Shown here: piece after piece, positions 43,684 through 52,911 of the stretch
Numbering within the stretch: the stretch's first letter is position 1
Layout of the letters: each line of letters begins with the position of its first letter
Assembly: GCA_017527435.1 (NCBI GenBank)
Contig: JAFXQB010000001.1
Coordinates: forward strand, 316,696 to 380,695
Source of the DNA: Salinivirgaceae bacterium
GTDB lineage: Bacteria; Bacteroidota; Bacteroidia; Bacteroidales; SZUA-534
DNA: 64,000 nt
Direction of reading: 5' to 3'
Program-made: the position numbers and the translations under genes
The notes under the pieces: model-generated
Database searches by the model: none
What the model was told of the DNA's origin: nothing
The model's input: only the letters and a program-made list of their open reading frames with translations

Positions 43684-44973
43684 ATGAAAAAGACAATCAA
43701 CCTTCTGACAATGGGATGCTCGAAGAATCGCGTTGACAGCGAGATTCTTATGCGCCAACTCGTGGCCAATGGTTTCGATGTGAGTTACGAGGCCGAGTCG
43801 GGAAAATTCGACTTTGTGGTAATCAACACCTGCGGATTTATAAATGACGCTAAAGAAGAGTCAATCAACACGATACTCGAGTTTGCCGAGCAGAAAAAGC
43901 ACCGCCGCGTGGGCAAGATTGTGGTTTGCGGCTGCTTGAGCCAGCGTTACCGCGAAGAGTTGAAGGCCGAAATACCCGAGGTTGACGCGTGGTTCGGCAA
44001 GTTTGAACTGAAGCCGATGCTGCAATACTTCAACGCTGAATATCACTGCAATCTGCAGCCTGGGCGCACGCTGACAACGCCGTCGCATTACGCCTACGTG
44101 AAAATTTCGGAAGGTTGCAACCGCACTTGCTCATTCTGCGCAATTCCTAATATTACAGGCAGTTACAAGTCGCGACCAAAAGAAGAGATTTTTGAAGAGT
44201 GCCGCCTGCTGGTTGGTTCGGGTGTGAAGGAGATAATTCTGATTGCGCAGGATTTGTCGTTTTACGGCGTTGATTTGTACAAGAAGCAGTGCCTTGCCGA
44301 ACTGATGGAGCAGATTGCCGAAATCGACGGATTGGCCTGGCTGCGAATACATTACACCTATCCCGCGCACTTCCCGCTCGATGTGCTCGACGTGATGGCG
44401 CGCCACAGCAACATTTGTAACTATCTCGACATTGCCCTGCAGCATATCAGCGACAATATGCTAACCCGTATGCGCCGAAATATCAGTAAACAAGAAACTT
44501 ACAATCTTGTGCGCGAGTTCCGCAAGCGCGTGCCTGGCCTTGTTTTGCGCACCACTCTGCTTGTGGGCCACCCCGACGAAACCGACCAAGATTTTGCCGA
44601 ACTTGTTGAATTTGTTAAAGATGTGCGCTTCGACCGTTTGGGCGTCTTCACCTACTCGAACGAGGAGCACACCTATGCCTTTGAAAATTACACCGATAAC
44701 GTGCCCGAAGATGTGAAACAACGGCGTATGGAGGAGATTATGGCCATTCAGCAGCAGATTTCGTTGGAAATCAATCAGAAGAAAATCGGGCAAACCATAA
44801 AAGTGCTGATAGACAGACAGGAAGGCGAATATTTTGTTGGCCGCAGCGAAGGCGACTCACCCGAAGTTGACGGCGAAGTGCTCGTTTCGGGCGCCAACCT
44901 GCCAATCGGCGACTTTGTTGATGTGCGCGTTACCGATGCCGACGAATTCGATTTGTATGCGGAGTTGGCGTAA
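43684..44973 (+). CDS. rimO: Ribosomal protein S12 methylthiotransferase RimO
   Basis: 429 aa. UPF0004 N-terminal domain with three Cys (TMGCSKNR, NTCGFIND, CGCLSQRY), the radical-SAM CNRTCSFCAIPNITG cluster motif, and a C-terminal TRAM domain (IKVLIDRQEGEYFVGRSEGD). It adds a methylthio group to the conserved Asp of S12. ATG at 43684 is preferred to an in-frame TTG at 43669. It distinguishes from MiaB by the MKKTINLLTMGCSKNRVDSE start. Confidence 0.94.
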   Translation: MKKTINLLTMGCSKNRVDSEILMRQLVANGFDVSYEAESGKFDFVVINTCGFINDAKEESINTILEFAEQKKHRRVGKIVVCGCLSQRYREELKAEIPEVDAWFGKFELKPMLQYFNAEYHCNLQPGRTLTTPSHYAYVKISEGCNRTCSFCAIPNITGSYKSRPKEEIFEECRLLVGSGVKEIILIAQDLSFYGVDLYKKQCLAELMEQIAEIDGLAWLRIHYTYPAHFPLDVLDVMARHSNICNYLDIALQHISDNMLTRMRRNISKQETYNLVREFRKRVPGLVLRTTLLVGHPDETDQDFAELVEFVKDVRFDRLGVFTYSNEEHTYAFENYTDNVPEDVKQRRMEEIMAIQQQISLEINQKKIGQTIKVLIDRQEGEYFVGRSEGDSPEVDGEVLVSGANLPIGDFVDVRVTDADEFDLYAELA

Positions 44974-45094
44974 AATATCTGCATCAGTCAGAAAAGCAAT
45001 CAGTTAACCGACATACTCGACGTTTTTTTATACCCGACTCTTGCTTTAATGCAAATAGTTTGTATATTTAACTTCATTTTTCACGAAAAAAACT

Positions 45095-45454
45095 ATGGTA
45101 AACAGAGTAACTTTGATTGGCAACGTGGGCAAGGACCCCGAGGTCCGCTATTTGAATGAAGGCGTTGCAAGCACAACTATCTCGCTGGCAACCAACGAGA
45201 CTTACACCGACAAATCGGGCAACCGCACCACGCACACCGAGTGGCACCGAGTGGCACTTTGGCGCAATCTGGCTGAGGTGGCCGAAAAATATATCCGCAA
45301 GGGCACAATGCTTTATATCGACGGAAAACTATCAACCCGCACCTACACCGACCGTGAAGGCAAGGAACACACTGTGACAGAGGTGATTGCCAACGATATG
45401 AAGATTTTGAGCGGCAAATATCAGCCGCAGACTGGCACAACCGAAACAGCGTAA
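45095..45454 (+). CDS. ssb: Single-stranded DNA-binding protein, no acidic tip
   Basis: 119 aa. The OB-fold is complete (VNRVTLIGNVGKDPEVRYLNEG, TEWHRVALWRNLAEVAEKYIRKG, YIDGKLSTRTYTDREG), but the chain ends after about ten residues (YQPQTGTTETA) and lacks the acidic D-D-x-P-F tip that recruits partner proteins. A full-length paralogue follows after 35 nt. The short form may be a specialised or regulatory SSB. Confidence 0.92.
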   Translation: MVNRVTLIGNVGKDPEVRYLNEGVASTTISLATNETYTDKSGNRTTHTEWHRVALWRNLAEVAEKYIRKGTMLYIDGKLSTRTYTDREGKEHTVTEVIANDMKILSGKYQPQTGTTETA

Positions 45455-45489
45455 ATCACTTATTTCTAACCACTAAACAAATTTTAACA

Positions 45490-45927
45490 ATGATTAACAA
45501 GGCAATTTTAGTCGGGAATGTGGGCAATGAGCCCGAAATTCGTACTTTGGACAACGACACAAAGGTGGCAACCTTCTCGCTGGCAACAAGCGAGCGTTAT
45601 CAGGACAAATCGGGCCAACGCCAAGAGCGCACTGAGTGGCACCGAATTGTTGCTTGGCGCGGACTTGCGGGAATTATTGAGCAATATGTGCACAAAGGCA
45701 CAAAATTGTATATCGAAGGCCGAATCACCTACCGCCAATACAAAGACAAGGATGGCAACGACCGTTTCACAACTGAAATTGTTGCCAACGAGATGAAAAT
45801 GCTCGATTCGCGCAACAGCGGAAGTTCAAATACGGGCGGCGGTTCGGTTGGCGAGCCTGCCACAAATTACGACTCGGCACCGCAGCCGACTCAGGCACCG
45901 TTGGAAGCCGACGATTTGCCGTTTTAA
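45490..45927 (+). CDS. ssb: Single-stranded DNA-binding protein, canonical
   Basis: 145 aa. OB-fold (NKAILVGNVGNEPEIRTLDND, TEWHRIVAWRGLAGIIEQYVHKG), Gly/Ser/Pro-rich linker and the conserved acidic tip DDLPF. It precedes gldE by 21 nt, the ssb-gldE-gldD order known in Bacteroidota. This is most likely the replication SSB. Confidence 0.95.
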   Translation: MINKAILVGNVGNEPEIRTLDNDTKVATFSLATSERYQDKSGQRQERTEWHRIVAWRGLAGIIEQYVHKGTKLYIEGRITYRQYKDKDGNDRFTTEIVANEMKMLDSRNSGSSNTGGGSVGEPATNYDSAPQPTQAPLEADDLPF

Positions 45928-45948
45928 GTTTAACCAATAGCATAGATT

Positions 45949-47295
45949 TTGGAAAACGACCCTTATACGCAAGAGGCAGTTGCTGATTTACAAGCAATTG
46001 GCTCTTGCTTTTCAACAGATGCGGCGCTGATAGCCGCAATAGTTGCTGGCGTTCTGCTAATGATAGCCGCCGCACTTGTGTCGGGCAGCAAAGTTGCTTT
46101 TCTGTCGATTAACACACAGCAAATCAGAACTTTGCGCAAAAGCAAGAAAATCACCGCCCGCACAGCACTCAAATTTATCGACAAACCTGAGGAACTGCTT
46201 GCGCTCACGTCGGTGCTCAACTGCATTAACTACGTGGCCGTCGCCATACTGTTTATGTACGTCACGCGTCAGCCGCTTTCGTTTCTGCACCCCGCGTTAT
46301 GCCTTGTTCTTCAAGTAGTTATCATTACACCGATACTGCTTGTTTTTTGCGAGGTGATGCCAAAAATGCTCGCCCGCCAAAATCCCGACGGGATAATCGG
46401 CTTTATGTCGATTCCGCTGCTGATAATGAGCAAGATAATGAAGCCGCTGACGTTCTTCGTGGCTCGCAACAATCGTCACGTTGAGTTGCAAATACATAAG
46501 AATCAGTCAATTTCGATGGACGAACTGTCCGACGTGATTGAGGAAAATCCGACAGGCCTGATGAGCGAGCGCGAGATGCTGAAGGGCATTATCGAGTTTG
46601 GCAACATTGAGGTTTCTGAGATTATGTGCCCGCGGGTGGATATGGTGGCCATTGAGTCGAAAGAGCCGTTTGAGCAGGTGCTGAAAAAAATCACCGAGTC
46701 GGGCTACTCGCGCATTCCCGTTTACACCGACACGTTCGACCAAATATCTGGTATTCTGTATATTAAAGACTTGTTGCCGTATGTGAACAACAAAAACGGC
46801 TTCAAGTGGATGACGCTTATCCGTCCGCCGCATTTTGTGCCCGAGAACAAGAAAATCAACGAGTTACTTGAGGAGTTGCAGATGCAGAAAAACCATATGG
46901 CCATTGTGGTCGACGAGTACGGCGGCACGTCGGGCCTGGTGACGATGGAGGACATTATTGAGATGATTGTGGGCGACATTTCCGATGAGTTCGACGAAGA
47001 AGAGTCCGACTTCACGCGCATTGACGAGAATACATATATTTTCAAAGGCAAGACGCTGCTTTCAGATTTCTGCGATGAGTTGGAGATTGATTCTGAGACA
47101 TTTGCCGAAGCACAAGGCGAGTCGGAGTCGCTGGCTGGACTGATTCTGGAGATGAAGGGCGAACTGCCGCGCAAGAACGAGCGTTTTGAGTGCTGCGGCT
47201 TCGAATTCACTGTCCTTGAGGTAGATAGGCGGCGAATCACTTCGGTGAAGGTGCACCGCAAAATTGCCGCCGAACCCGCACCTGTCGACCAATGA
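45949..47295 (+). CDS. gldE: Gliding-motility-associated protein GldE (CNNM/CBS family)
   Basis: 448 aa. Membrane CNNM part with helices at about 25-45, 90-110, 115-140; two CBS domains (about 205-320: IMCPRVDMVAIESKEPFEQVL; HMAIVVDEYGGTSGLVTMEDI); and a C-terminal CorC/HlyC domain (ESDFTRIDENTYIFKGKTLL). It starts with TTG, as no ATG occurs before the first helix. GldE is linked to T9SS and gliding machinery in Flavobacterium; in Bacteroidales it may act in T9SS or ion homeostasis without gliding. Confidence 0.9.
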   Translation: MENDPYTQEAVADLQAIGSCFSTDAALIAAIVAGVLLMIAAALVSGSKVAFLSINTQQIRTLRKSKKITARTALKFIDKPEELLALTSVLNCINYVAVAILFMYVTRQPLSFLHPALCLVLQVVIITPILLVFCEVMPKMLARQNPDGIIGFMSIPLLIMSKIMKPLTFFVARNNRHVELQIHKNQSISMDELSDVIEENPTGLMSEREMLKGIIEFGNIEVSEIMCPRVDMVAIESKEPFEQVLKKITESGYSRIPVYTDTFDQISGILYIKDLLPYVNNKNGFKWMTLIRPPHFVPENKKINELLEELQMQKNHMAIVVDEYGGTSGLVTMEDIIEMIVGDISDEFDEEESDFTRIDENTYIFKGKTLLSDFCDELEIDSETFAEAQGESESLAGLILEMKGELPRKNERFECCGFEFTVLEVDRRRITSVKVHRKIAAEPAPVDQ

Positions 47296-47301
47296 TTTGG
47301 C

Positions 47302-47309
47302 TACCTTTG
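47302..47309 (+). promoter_or_regulatory. Possible internal promoter before gldD
   Basis: TACCTTTG (TAnnTTTG) lies between the gldE stop and the gldD ATG (47327). It could give gldD and the downstream genes extra transcription. Confidence 0.4.
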
Positions 47310-47326
47310 CACCCAAATTGCTGATT

Positions 47327-47896
47327 ATGACAAAAATCGTTTCACTGTTTGCGCTTGTCGCGATGCTGGTGTCTTGCGGCAACGACTATGTTCCGAAACC
47401 GCGCGGCTATTTTCGTGTCGATATGCCTAAAAAAACTTATCAATCAATCGATTGCAAGGTGCCGTATCGGTTTGAGTATCCAACTTACGCAACCTTCGAT
47501 TTGCGCAACTCGAAAAACGCTGACGAGCGTTATTGGGCCGATGTCAACTTCAAGTCGCTCAACGCGAAAATCCATTTGAGTTACAAGGCAATCGACCATA
47601 ATCTGGACAGTTATATTACTGATGCACACAACTTTGTCTATAAGCACACAATAAAAGCCGACGCCATTAGCGAGACGCCGTACGACAATCCCGACCGCAA
47701 GGTTTATGGTCTGCTTTACGAAATCAGCGGCGACGCGGCGTCGAACGTGCAATTTTATGTGACTGACAGCGTGCACCATTTTGTGCGCGGCGCGCTCTAT
47801 TTCAACGTGGTGCCAAACAAAGATTCGCTTGCGCCGATGCTCGATTTCATTAACGCCGATATCAAGCACCTGATTGAGACTTTTAGTTGGAACTAA
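47327..47896 (+). CDS. gldD: Gliding-motility lipoprotein GldD
   Basis: 189 aa. Lipobox MLVSC, then the family stretch NDYVPKPRGYFRVDMPKK and repeated conserved segments (YRFEYPTYATFDL, RYWADVNFKSLNAKIHLSYK). GldD is required for gliding and T9SS function in Flavobacterium. It follows gldE as expected. ATG at 47327 is chosen by the lipobox; the longer frame back to 47264 overlaps gldE without a signal. Confidence 0.92.
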   Translation: MTKIVSLFALVAMLVSCGNDYVPKPRGYFRVDMPKKTYQSIDCKVPYRFEYPTYATFDLRNSKNADERYWADVNFKSLNAKIHLSYKAIDHNLDSYITDAHNFVYKHTIKADAISETPYDNPDRKVYGLLYEISGDAASNVQFYVTDSVHHFVRGALYFNVVPNKDSLAPMLDFINADIKHLIETFSWN

Positions 47897-47898
47897 CT

Positions 47899-48510
47899 AT
47901 GCCACTGCTATTTACACAGACGATTGGCGATGCTGTATTAGGCGTTTGGAGCAAACAGGAGACGGCGGAGCAACTTTTGCCGATGATTTGTTTGTGCGAC
48001 GCGGATAAGGCTGTGTATGAGCAAATTGGCAATGACCGCCGCCGCACCGAATGGCTCACAACGCGAATCGTGCTGCGCGAGTTGCTCAACCGCGATGTGA
48101 CTATTGCCCACGACAGCAACGGCAAACCATATATCGCTGAAAGCAAGGGCTTTATATCAATTTCGCACTCAAAAAATATGGTTGCAGTGATGGTCGCCAA
48201 ACAGAATTTGGGTATCGACATTGAGCAGATTACCGCGCGGACAACAAAAGTCCGCCATAAATTCCTGACTGGCAGCGAATTGGATTGGTGCAAAACCGAT
48301 ATCGAGCACACTCTTGTCTGGACGGTCAAGGAAGCCGCCTATAAGTTGATTGGCTGCGGACTGGAGCACACCGAAGTTGAGATTGAAGAAAATCCAAACT
48401 TCACGCAAGTGGCTGATTACAATGTTGTTATACGCAAAAACGCGTCTGTCAGTAAAAACTGCCACTCGCAACTAATCGGCGACAATATTTTGTCGTATAT
48501 TATCGGGTAG
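47899..48510 (+). CDS. 4'-phosphopantetheinyl transferase superfamily protein
   Basis: 203 aa, Sfp-type. Motifs: SHSKNMVAVMVA, LGIDIEQ (metal-binding Asp/Glu) and WTVKEAAYKLIGCGLE. It moves 4'-phosphopantetheine from CoA to a carrier protein such as ACP. The start is 2 nt after the gldD stop, suggesting translational coupling. The carrier protein target cannot be told from context. Confidence 0.85.
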   Translation: MPLLFTQTIGDAVLGVWSKQETAEQLLPMICLCDADKAVYEQIGNDRRRTEWLTTRIVLRELLNRDVTIAHDSNGKPYIAESKGFISISHSKNMVAVMVAKQNLGIDIEQITARTTKVRHKFLTGSELDWCKTDIEHTLVWTVKEAAYKLIGCGLEHTEVEIEENPNFTQVADYNVVIRKNASVSKNCHSQLIGDNILSYIIG

Positions 48511-48521
48511 AAAAACGAAAT

Positions 48522-49262
48522 ATGTTACTGACTGATATTCAAGAAAATATTGCCAAAGGCCGCAAAATGTTCGCCCTGCTTATCGACCCCGACAAGCAGA
48601 ATGAAACCGATTTGCTGCGCCTGACCGAAAAAATCAACTCGGCCAATGGTCCCGACATTATTTTGGTTGGCGGAAGCCTGCTTTTCAGCAATATCGATGA
48701 GACGGTTGCCACCCTGAAGCGCCACACGCAAAAGCCTGTGGTTCTGTTTCCTGGCAGTGCAATGCAAGTTTCGGACAAGGCCGACGGCATTCTGTTGCTG
48801 TCACTCATTTCGGGCCGCAACCCCGAATTTCTTATCGGTCAGCACGTGCAGGCGGCACCCGCTTTGGCCAAATCTGGCATTGAGATTCTGCCCACGGGCT
48901 ATATGCTGATTGGCGAAGAAAACTACACTTCGGTTCGCTACATAAGCAACACAATGCCAATACCTTACAACAAAACTGACATTGCTGTTGCTACGGCATT
49001 GGCTGGTCAGATGTTGGGCTTGAAGACCATTTATCTTGAAGGTGGAAGTGGCGCCACCAAACCCGTTAGTGCCGAAATGATTGCGGCCGTGCGCCGTGCG
49101 GTTGGTCTGCCGCTGATTGTCGGCGGTGGTCTGCGTTCGGCAGCCGATGTGACAACTGCCTTAAAATCAGGTGCCGACATTGTCGTGGTCGGAACTTCGA
49201 TTGAGAGTAACTATGGGTTGATGGATGAGATTGCTGGCGCGGTGAAAAGGTTAAATGAGTAA
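48522..49262 (+). CDS. GGGP synthase-family prenyltransferase (bacterial PcrB/GGGPS)
   Basis: 246 aa TIM-barrel. Family motifs: FALLIDPDKQ (early), VLFPGSAMQVSDKADGILLLSLISGRN, IEILPTGYMLIGE, and TIYLEGGSGATKPVSAEMI / GGGLRSAADVTTALKSGADIVVVGTSIE phosphate sites. The archaeal enzyme joins geranylgeranyl diphosphate to glycerol-1-phosphate; Bacteroidota homologues have this activity in vitro with unclear role. No glycerol-1-phosphate dehydrogenase gene is in the window. Confidence 0.9.
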   Translation: MLLTDIQENIAKGRKMFALLIDPDKQNETDLLRLTEKINSANGPDIILVGGSLLFSNIDETVATLKRHTQKPVVLFPGSAMQVSDKADGILLLSLISGRNPEFLIGQHVQAAPALAKSGIEILPTGYMLIGEENYTSVRYISNTMPIPYNKTDIAVATALAGQMLGLKTIYLEGGSGATKPVSAEMIAAVRRAVGLPLIVGGGLRSAADVTTALKSGADIVVVGTSIESNYGLMDEIAGAVKRLNE

Positions 49263-49280
49263 ACTTGGCTAAACCACTAC

Positions 49281-49307
49281 CCTAACCTTTCTTCAAAAAA
49301 GGTTTTG
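49281..49307 (+). terminator. Hairpin between convergent genes
   Basis: AACCTTT and AAAGGTT arms around a 7-9 nt loop, followed by TTG, between the GGGPS and GH31 genes. Modest support. Confidence 0.4.
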
Positions 49308-49329
49308 AAAATTTGAGCTTTAATCCAAT

Positions 49330-51921
49330 TCAAAATTCAGCCTTAACTTCTTTTCCTTCATATTCAACGCTTTGCGCGATGTCAGTTCCCGCAATTTTCA
49401 CGTTGAAAGTGCGCTTTTCGGGCATTCCGGCAAATGAGCCTTTGCGCTCGCCAATGGTCAGTGTGCGCGCAGCATCGTTCCAAACAAATTGTATTTCAGA
49501 TGATTGCCCTTTCAGGTAATCGTTATTCGAGCCTTCATCTTCGTAGAGTGTGAATGTGGCGTCAGCTTTCGGGAAAATGGTGATATCCAATTTCTTATAA
49601 TCGATATTGCTGGTCGATTTGGCGGGTTTGCATTGCGGCAGAATGCTGCCTGCGCGTGCAAAAACCGGAATGGCTTCAAGGTTGACCGGGATGCTAACTG
49701 TCTGTCCGCCTGCAAGATGCTCGCCAGTGGCGAAATTGTACCAGCCGCTTTCGTTTTGCGGCAGATAAACATCAGTCTGCGAACATTTTGGCTCGATAAT
49801 CGGGCATACAAGCAGCGCCGGACCGAACATAAATTCGGTTTGCTGGCAGAGCGCCATTGTGTCGGCGGCAAAATCCATCACCAGCGGACGCATCAGAGTG
49901 CCACCTTCGGTGACGGCCGCAGCCTGCGAGTAAATGTAAGGTAACAAACTGTAACGCAAACGGATAGCATTGGTGGCGATGCGCTCTGTCTCGCGGCCAT
50001 AACGCCAAATTTCGGTGTCGCTCATATAGCCGTGCACGCGCATCATCGGCAAGAACGTGGCGGTTTGAATCCAACGCAACATACATTCCTGGTAATCAGC
50101 ATTTTTATATTGGTCGAACGGACGGAAGAATCCACCGGCATCGTATGTCCACCACGGGTGTCCGGCAGCCATAAGCCCCAGTCCGCCAACAATTTGACGA
50201 CGCAACGTTTCCCAGTCATTGCCCACATCGCCCGACCACAATGCCGAGCCGTAGCGGTGGATTCCGGCAAAGCCACTGCGAGTGAGAATGAGCGGACGAC
50301 GGTCGGGGTCATCGTTCATAAGTCCTTCATACACAGTTTTATTCACCATATTCGGATAGATGTTGCGCACCATCTCGCCTGGCAGCGTGCCCTTCATCAC
50401 ACGGCGGCCCACAAGGTCGTCGTTCTCGGGCTCGGTTGCGTCCTGCCACCAAGCGTCGATGCCGTAAGGTTTCAGCAGGCGGCTGCTGAAGTTTTCCCAG
50501 TAGAATTTTGCCGCATCGTTGTCGAAAAAGTCAATCCACGATGTGTTTTTAATATAATGCCCTTGCTCGGTGGACATTTTGCCAACTTCCGAATTCTCAT
50601 CAATCTTCGACCACACCGAAATCATCAGCCTTGCGCCGATTTTGTGCAAGTCGTCAACAAGTTTTTTCGGGTTCGGATAGAAGGCTTCGTCAAAGCGCAT
50701 CGCGTTCCAGCCGTAGCGGCCCCAATATTGCCAGTCTTGCACAATCACGTCCATCGGAATCTGGCGGCGGCGAAACTCGCGGGCGGTGCTGACGATTTCA
50801 GACTGCGAGTGGAAACGCTCGCGGCAGTGGATGTAGCCAAGCGCCCAGCGCGGCATCAACGGTGCAGGGCCGGTTGCGGCACGGTAGGCGACAACCACGG
50901 CGTCGGCCGAGCCGGCAAAAACGGTATAATCAATGCCGTCGGCCACTGGCGAATTGTATGTGGTTGAATTAGTTACAAGTTGATACCAGACCACCGGACG
51001 GTCGTTTCCCGTGAGTTCGGCGGTAAGTGTGTGCGTGCCCTTCTCAAGTTCGACTATTGTGGACGATGTTGGCGGCAACCAAACGTTACGCATTTCCATA
51101 ACAGTCTGTCCGTCAATCTGTAAATTGTGCCGACGCGCCATCGACTGCCCAACATCGAGCAGCAGCGCGTAGCGACCGCTTTCGGCAATCTCAACAGTTG
51201 TTTCAAAGCGGTTGTTCTCACGGCGCTCGCGGCGAGTGCCTTCGGTTGTCGTTACATCAACTTCAACTGCTTCACTTTCAACGTTTTTCCTTGTCAAAGA
51301 AACGCTGTCGGCAGGAATGTTGAAGTTGGTCAGGCCATAATTGTTCCAAAGCAGTCCGTAGCCTTTGCTCGAAAGCACAAACGGTATGGAAATCTGTGTG
51401 TTAACCTGTGTTAGGCGTCGTGGCAACTGGCGTACGTCAAGGTAGCCGTCCTGAAACTGGCCAAGTCCGTAAAGATGCTCATCGGCTGGCGAATCGAACG
51501 TTTCTGTGACATTGAATGTGGCGCGGTCTTGCACTGAATCGGCCACAACGCTTCGACTTAATTCATTGAGAATCAAATTGCCATCAGCGTCGTAAAAACT
51601 GATTCTGGCGGTTGTCTTGTCAATCTTTGCCGACATCTGCGGAAGCGACACAACAATCAGGTTGGCGTAGTCCTTCACCTTCATTTGGGGCTTTTTATCG
51701 TTTTCAACGTAAATCCATTCGGGCAGCGACTGGGTAGGCTTTGTCTGGAATTTTACGCGCAAAGCATTATCGTCCAATGCTTTCAATATCAGTTTGCCAT
51801 CGCGCATTCCGATGGTGGCCACATCGCCGTCGAGCGAGATTGATGTTACCTGATGGCGAACGCACGCAGTGATACTCAAAATCGCCGAAGCGATTATAAA
51901 TGAGACGAATAACTTTTTCAT
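49330..51921 (-). CDS. Glycoside hydrolase family 31 lipoprotein (alpha-xylosidase/glucosidase type)
   Basis: 863 aa. Lipobox SITAC near residue 20. An N-terminal GH31 beta domain is interrupted at about 225-325 by a PA14-like module (TTVEIAESGRYALLLDVGQ...LEKGTHTLTAELTGND). The barrel carries DVIVQDWQYWGRYGWNAM, then the nucleophile motif DAWWQDATEPEND and the downstream RSGFAGIHRYGSALWSGD. GH31 enzymes with an inserted PA14-like domain are frequently alpha-xylosidases, but the substrate is not certain. An inverted repeat (CCAACCA/TGGTTGG, 51938-51957) lies just upstream of the start. Confidence 0.9.
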   Translation of the reverse strand: MKKLFVSFIIASAILSITACVRHQVTSISLDGDVATIGMRDGKLILKALDDNALRVKFQTKPTQSLPEWIYVENDKKPQMKVKDYANLIVVSLPQMSAKIDKTTARISFYDADGNLILNELSRSVVADSVQDRATFNVTETFDSPADEHLYGLGQFQDGYLDVRQLPRRLTQVNTQISIPFVLSSKGYGLLWNNYGLTNFNIPADSVSLTRKNVESEAVEVDVTTTEGTRRERRENNRFETTVEIAESGRYALLLDVGQSMARRHNLQIDGQTVMEMRNVWLPPTSSTIVELEKGTHTLTAELTGNDRPVVWYQLVTNSTTYNSPVADGIDYTVFAGSADAVVVAYRAATGPAPLMPRWALGYIHCRERFHSQSEIVSTAREFRRRQIPMDVIVQDWQYWGRYGWNAMRFDEAFYPNPKKLVDDLHKIGARLMISVWSKIDENSEVGKMSTEQGHYIKNTSWIDFFDNDAAKFYWENFSSRLLKPYGIDAWWQDATEPENDDLVGRRVMKGTLPGEMVRNIYPNMVNKTVYEGLMNDDPDRRPLILTRSGFAGIHRYGSALWSGDVGNDWETLRRQIVGGLGLMAAGHPWWTYDAGGFFRPFDQYKNADYQECMLRWIQTATFLPMMRVHGYMSDTEIWRYGRETERIATNAIRLRYSLLPYIYSQAAAVTEGGTLMRPLVMDFAADTMALCQQTEFMFGPALLVCPIIEPKCSQTDVYLPQNESGWYNFATGEHLAGGQTVSIPVNLEAIPVFARAGSILPQCKPAKSTSNIDYKKLDITIFPKADATFTLYEDEGSNNDYLKGQSSEIQFVWNDAARTLTIGERKGSFAGMPEKRTFNVKIAGTDIAQSVEYEGKEVKAEF

Positions 51922-51937
51922 TTATTGTGCTGTTTTG

Positions 51938-51957
51938 CCAACCACAACTCTGGTTGG
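51938..51957. promoter_or_regulatory. Inverted repeat upstream of the GH31 gene
   Basis: CCAACCA (51938-51944) and TGGTTGG (51951-51957) flank 6 nt, 17 nt upstream of the ATG. It could be an operator or an RNA hairpin in the leader. Confidence 0.4.
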
Positions 51958-52015
51958 ACTATTTATTTCAATGCCCAATAATACGAAAAATCTCACACTT
52001 CGCGATTATTTCGAT

Positions 52016-52435
52016 TCACCACTTTTCGCCCACAAAAACTGCATTCCGTTTGTTCCGCATACTCCTGATATCCTGAATATTATTGAAAATGCTGATTAGT
52101 CCGAACGTCATCAGTAGGGCGAGAGCGGCGGCCACAATCGAGCGGGCGTTATCGGCCAGCCACGAGAGCAGGACCGTTTGCGCTTGGAAACTGAAAAGCG
52201 GAATGGCGGCGGGTGCCGAAAGCAAAAACGCAATGGTGACGCCGCCGCTGACGATGCCCACCACAAAAGCCGCCACCATTGCCATTTTGTAGCGGCGGAT
52301 GGTTGCCTCCTGATGCCGCTTTATAAATTCAACGGCCTCCAAACGCTTTTCGAGCGATGTCATAAACTCCTCGCTATCATTGAATTGTGGTTTCTGCGCG
52401 AGAAAAAGTTCCTCAAGTGCCTTGTCTTTGTTCAT
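52016..52435 (-). CDS. Membrane protein coupled to an ECF sigma factor (likely anti-sigma)
   Basis: 139 aa. Cytoplasmic N terminus (LFLAQKPQFNDSEEFMTSLEKRLEAVEFIKRH), two helices (MAMVAAFVVGIVSGGVTIAFLL and ARSIVAAALALLMTFGLISIF) and a short basic tail. Its ATG overlaps the sigma stop (ATGA), so it is the probable anti-sigma factor, though no recognised anti-sigma domain is present. The same reading frame stays open upstream, but that part is antiphase to the sigma gene. Confidence 0.7.
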   Translation of the reverse strand: MNKDKALEELFLAQKPQFNDSEEFMTSLEKRLEAVEFIKRHQEATIRRYKMAMVAAFVVGIVSGGVTIAFLLSAPAAIPLFSFQAQTVLLSWLADNARSIVAAALALLMTFGLISIFNNIQDIRSMRNKRNAVFVGEKW

Positions 52436-52908
52436 ATCTCCAGTTTTTCTTTCAGTTTGTCGCGTCCGCGCGATAATTGTTTCTTCACAGCGTCTTCCGA
52501 CGTGTCGGTGATTGCCGCTATCTCCTTGATATTGTATCCGTTCAGGTAGAACAGAGTTATGGCCGAGCGCTCCTTTGGCGGTAGCGTCCGCAGGGCCAGA
52601 TAAAGGCTCTGATGCTCGAACGATGAGTCGGCCGCCGTTGGGCTGATGAGCGTCCGCGCCTCGTCGATGCTCTCCATTGTGCGGCAACTCGCCCTGTGGT
52701 TCAGAAAAGTGTTGTGGGCAATCTTGAAGAGCCACGAGCGGAACCGCCCCTCGTCGCGATAGCCCGCCGATGCAATGTAGGCCTTCACCAGCGCGTCCTG
52801 TGCCAGGTCGTCGGCGTCGGCCTTGTTGCCGCAACAGAGCGCAAGCAGGAAACCTCGCACGGCCTCCTGCTCACGCCCGATGTGTCCGATGAATTCTTCG
52901 CGCGTCAC
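52432..52908 (-). CDS. ECF-type RNA polymerase sigma factor
   Basis: 158 aa. Region 2 with DADDLAQDALVKAYIASAGYRDEGRFRSWLFKIAHN, region 4 with LPPKERSAITLFYLNGYNIKEIAAITDTSEDAVKKQLSRGRDKLKEKL. It starts with GTG 3 nt after the upstream gene's stop and ends by overlapping the downstream gene by 4 nt. Together the three genes form one operon. The regulon is unknown. Confidence 0.9.
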   Translation of the reverse strand: MTREEFIGHIGREQEAVRGFLLALCCGNKADADDLAQDALVKAYIASAGYRDEGRFRSWLFKIAHNTFLNHRASCRTMESIDEARTLISPTAADSSFEHQSLYLALRTLPPKERSAITLFYLNGYNIKEIAAITDTSEDAVKKQLSRGRDKLKEKLEI

Positions 52909-52911
52909 GGT

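Noticed and set aside
50032..50967. A 311-codon plus-strand open frame
   Set aside because: Antisense shadow of the GH31 barrel; no signal, motif or promoter of its own.
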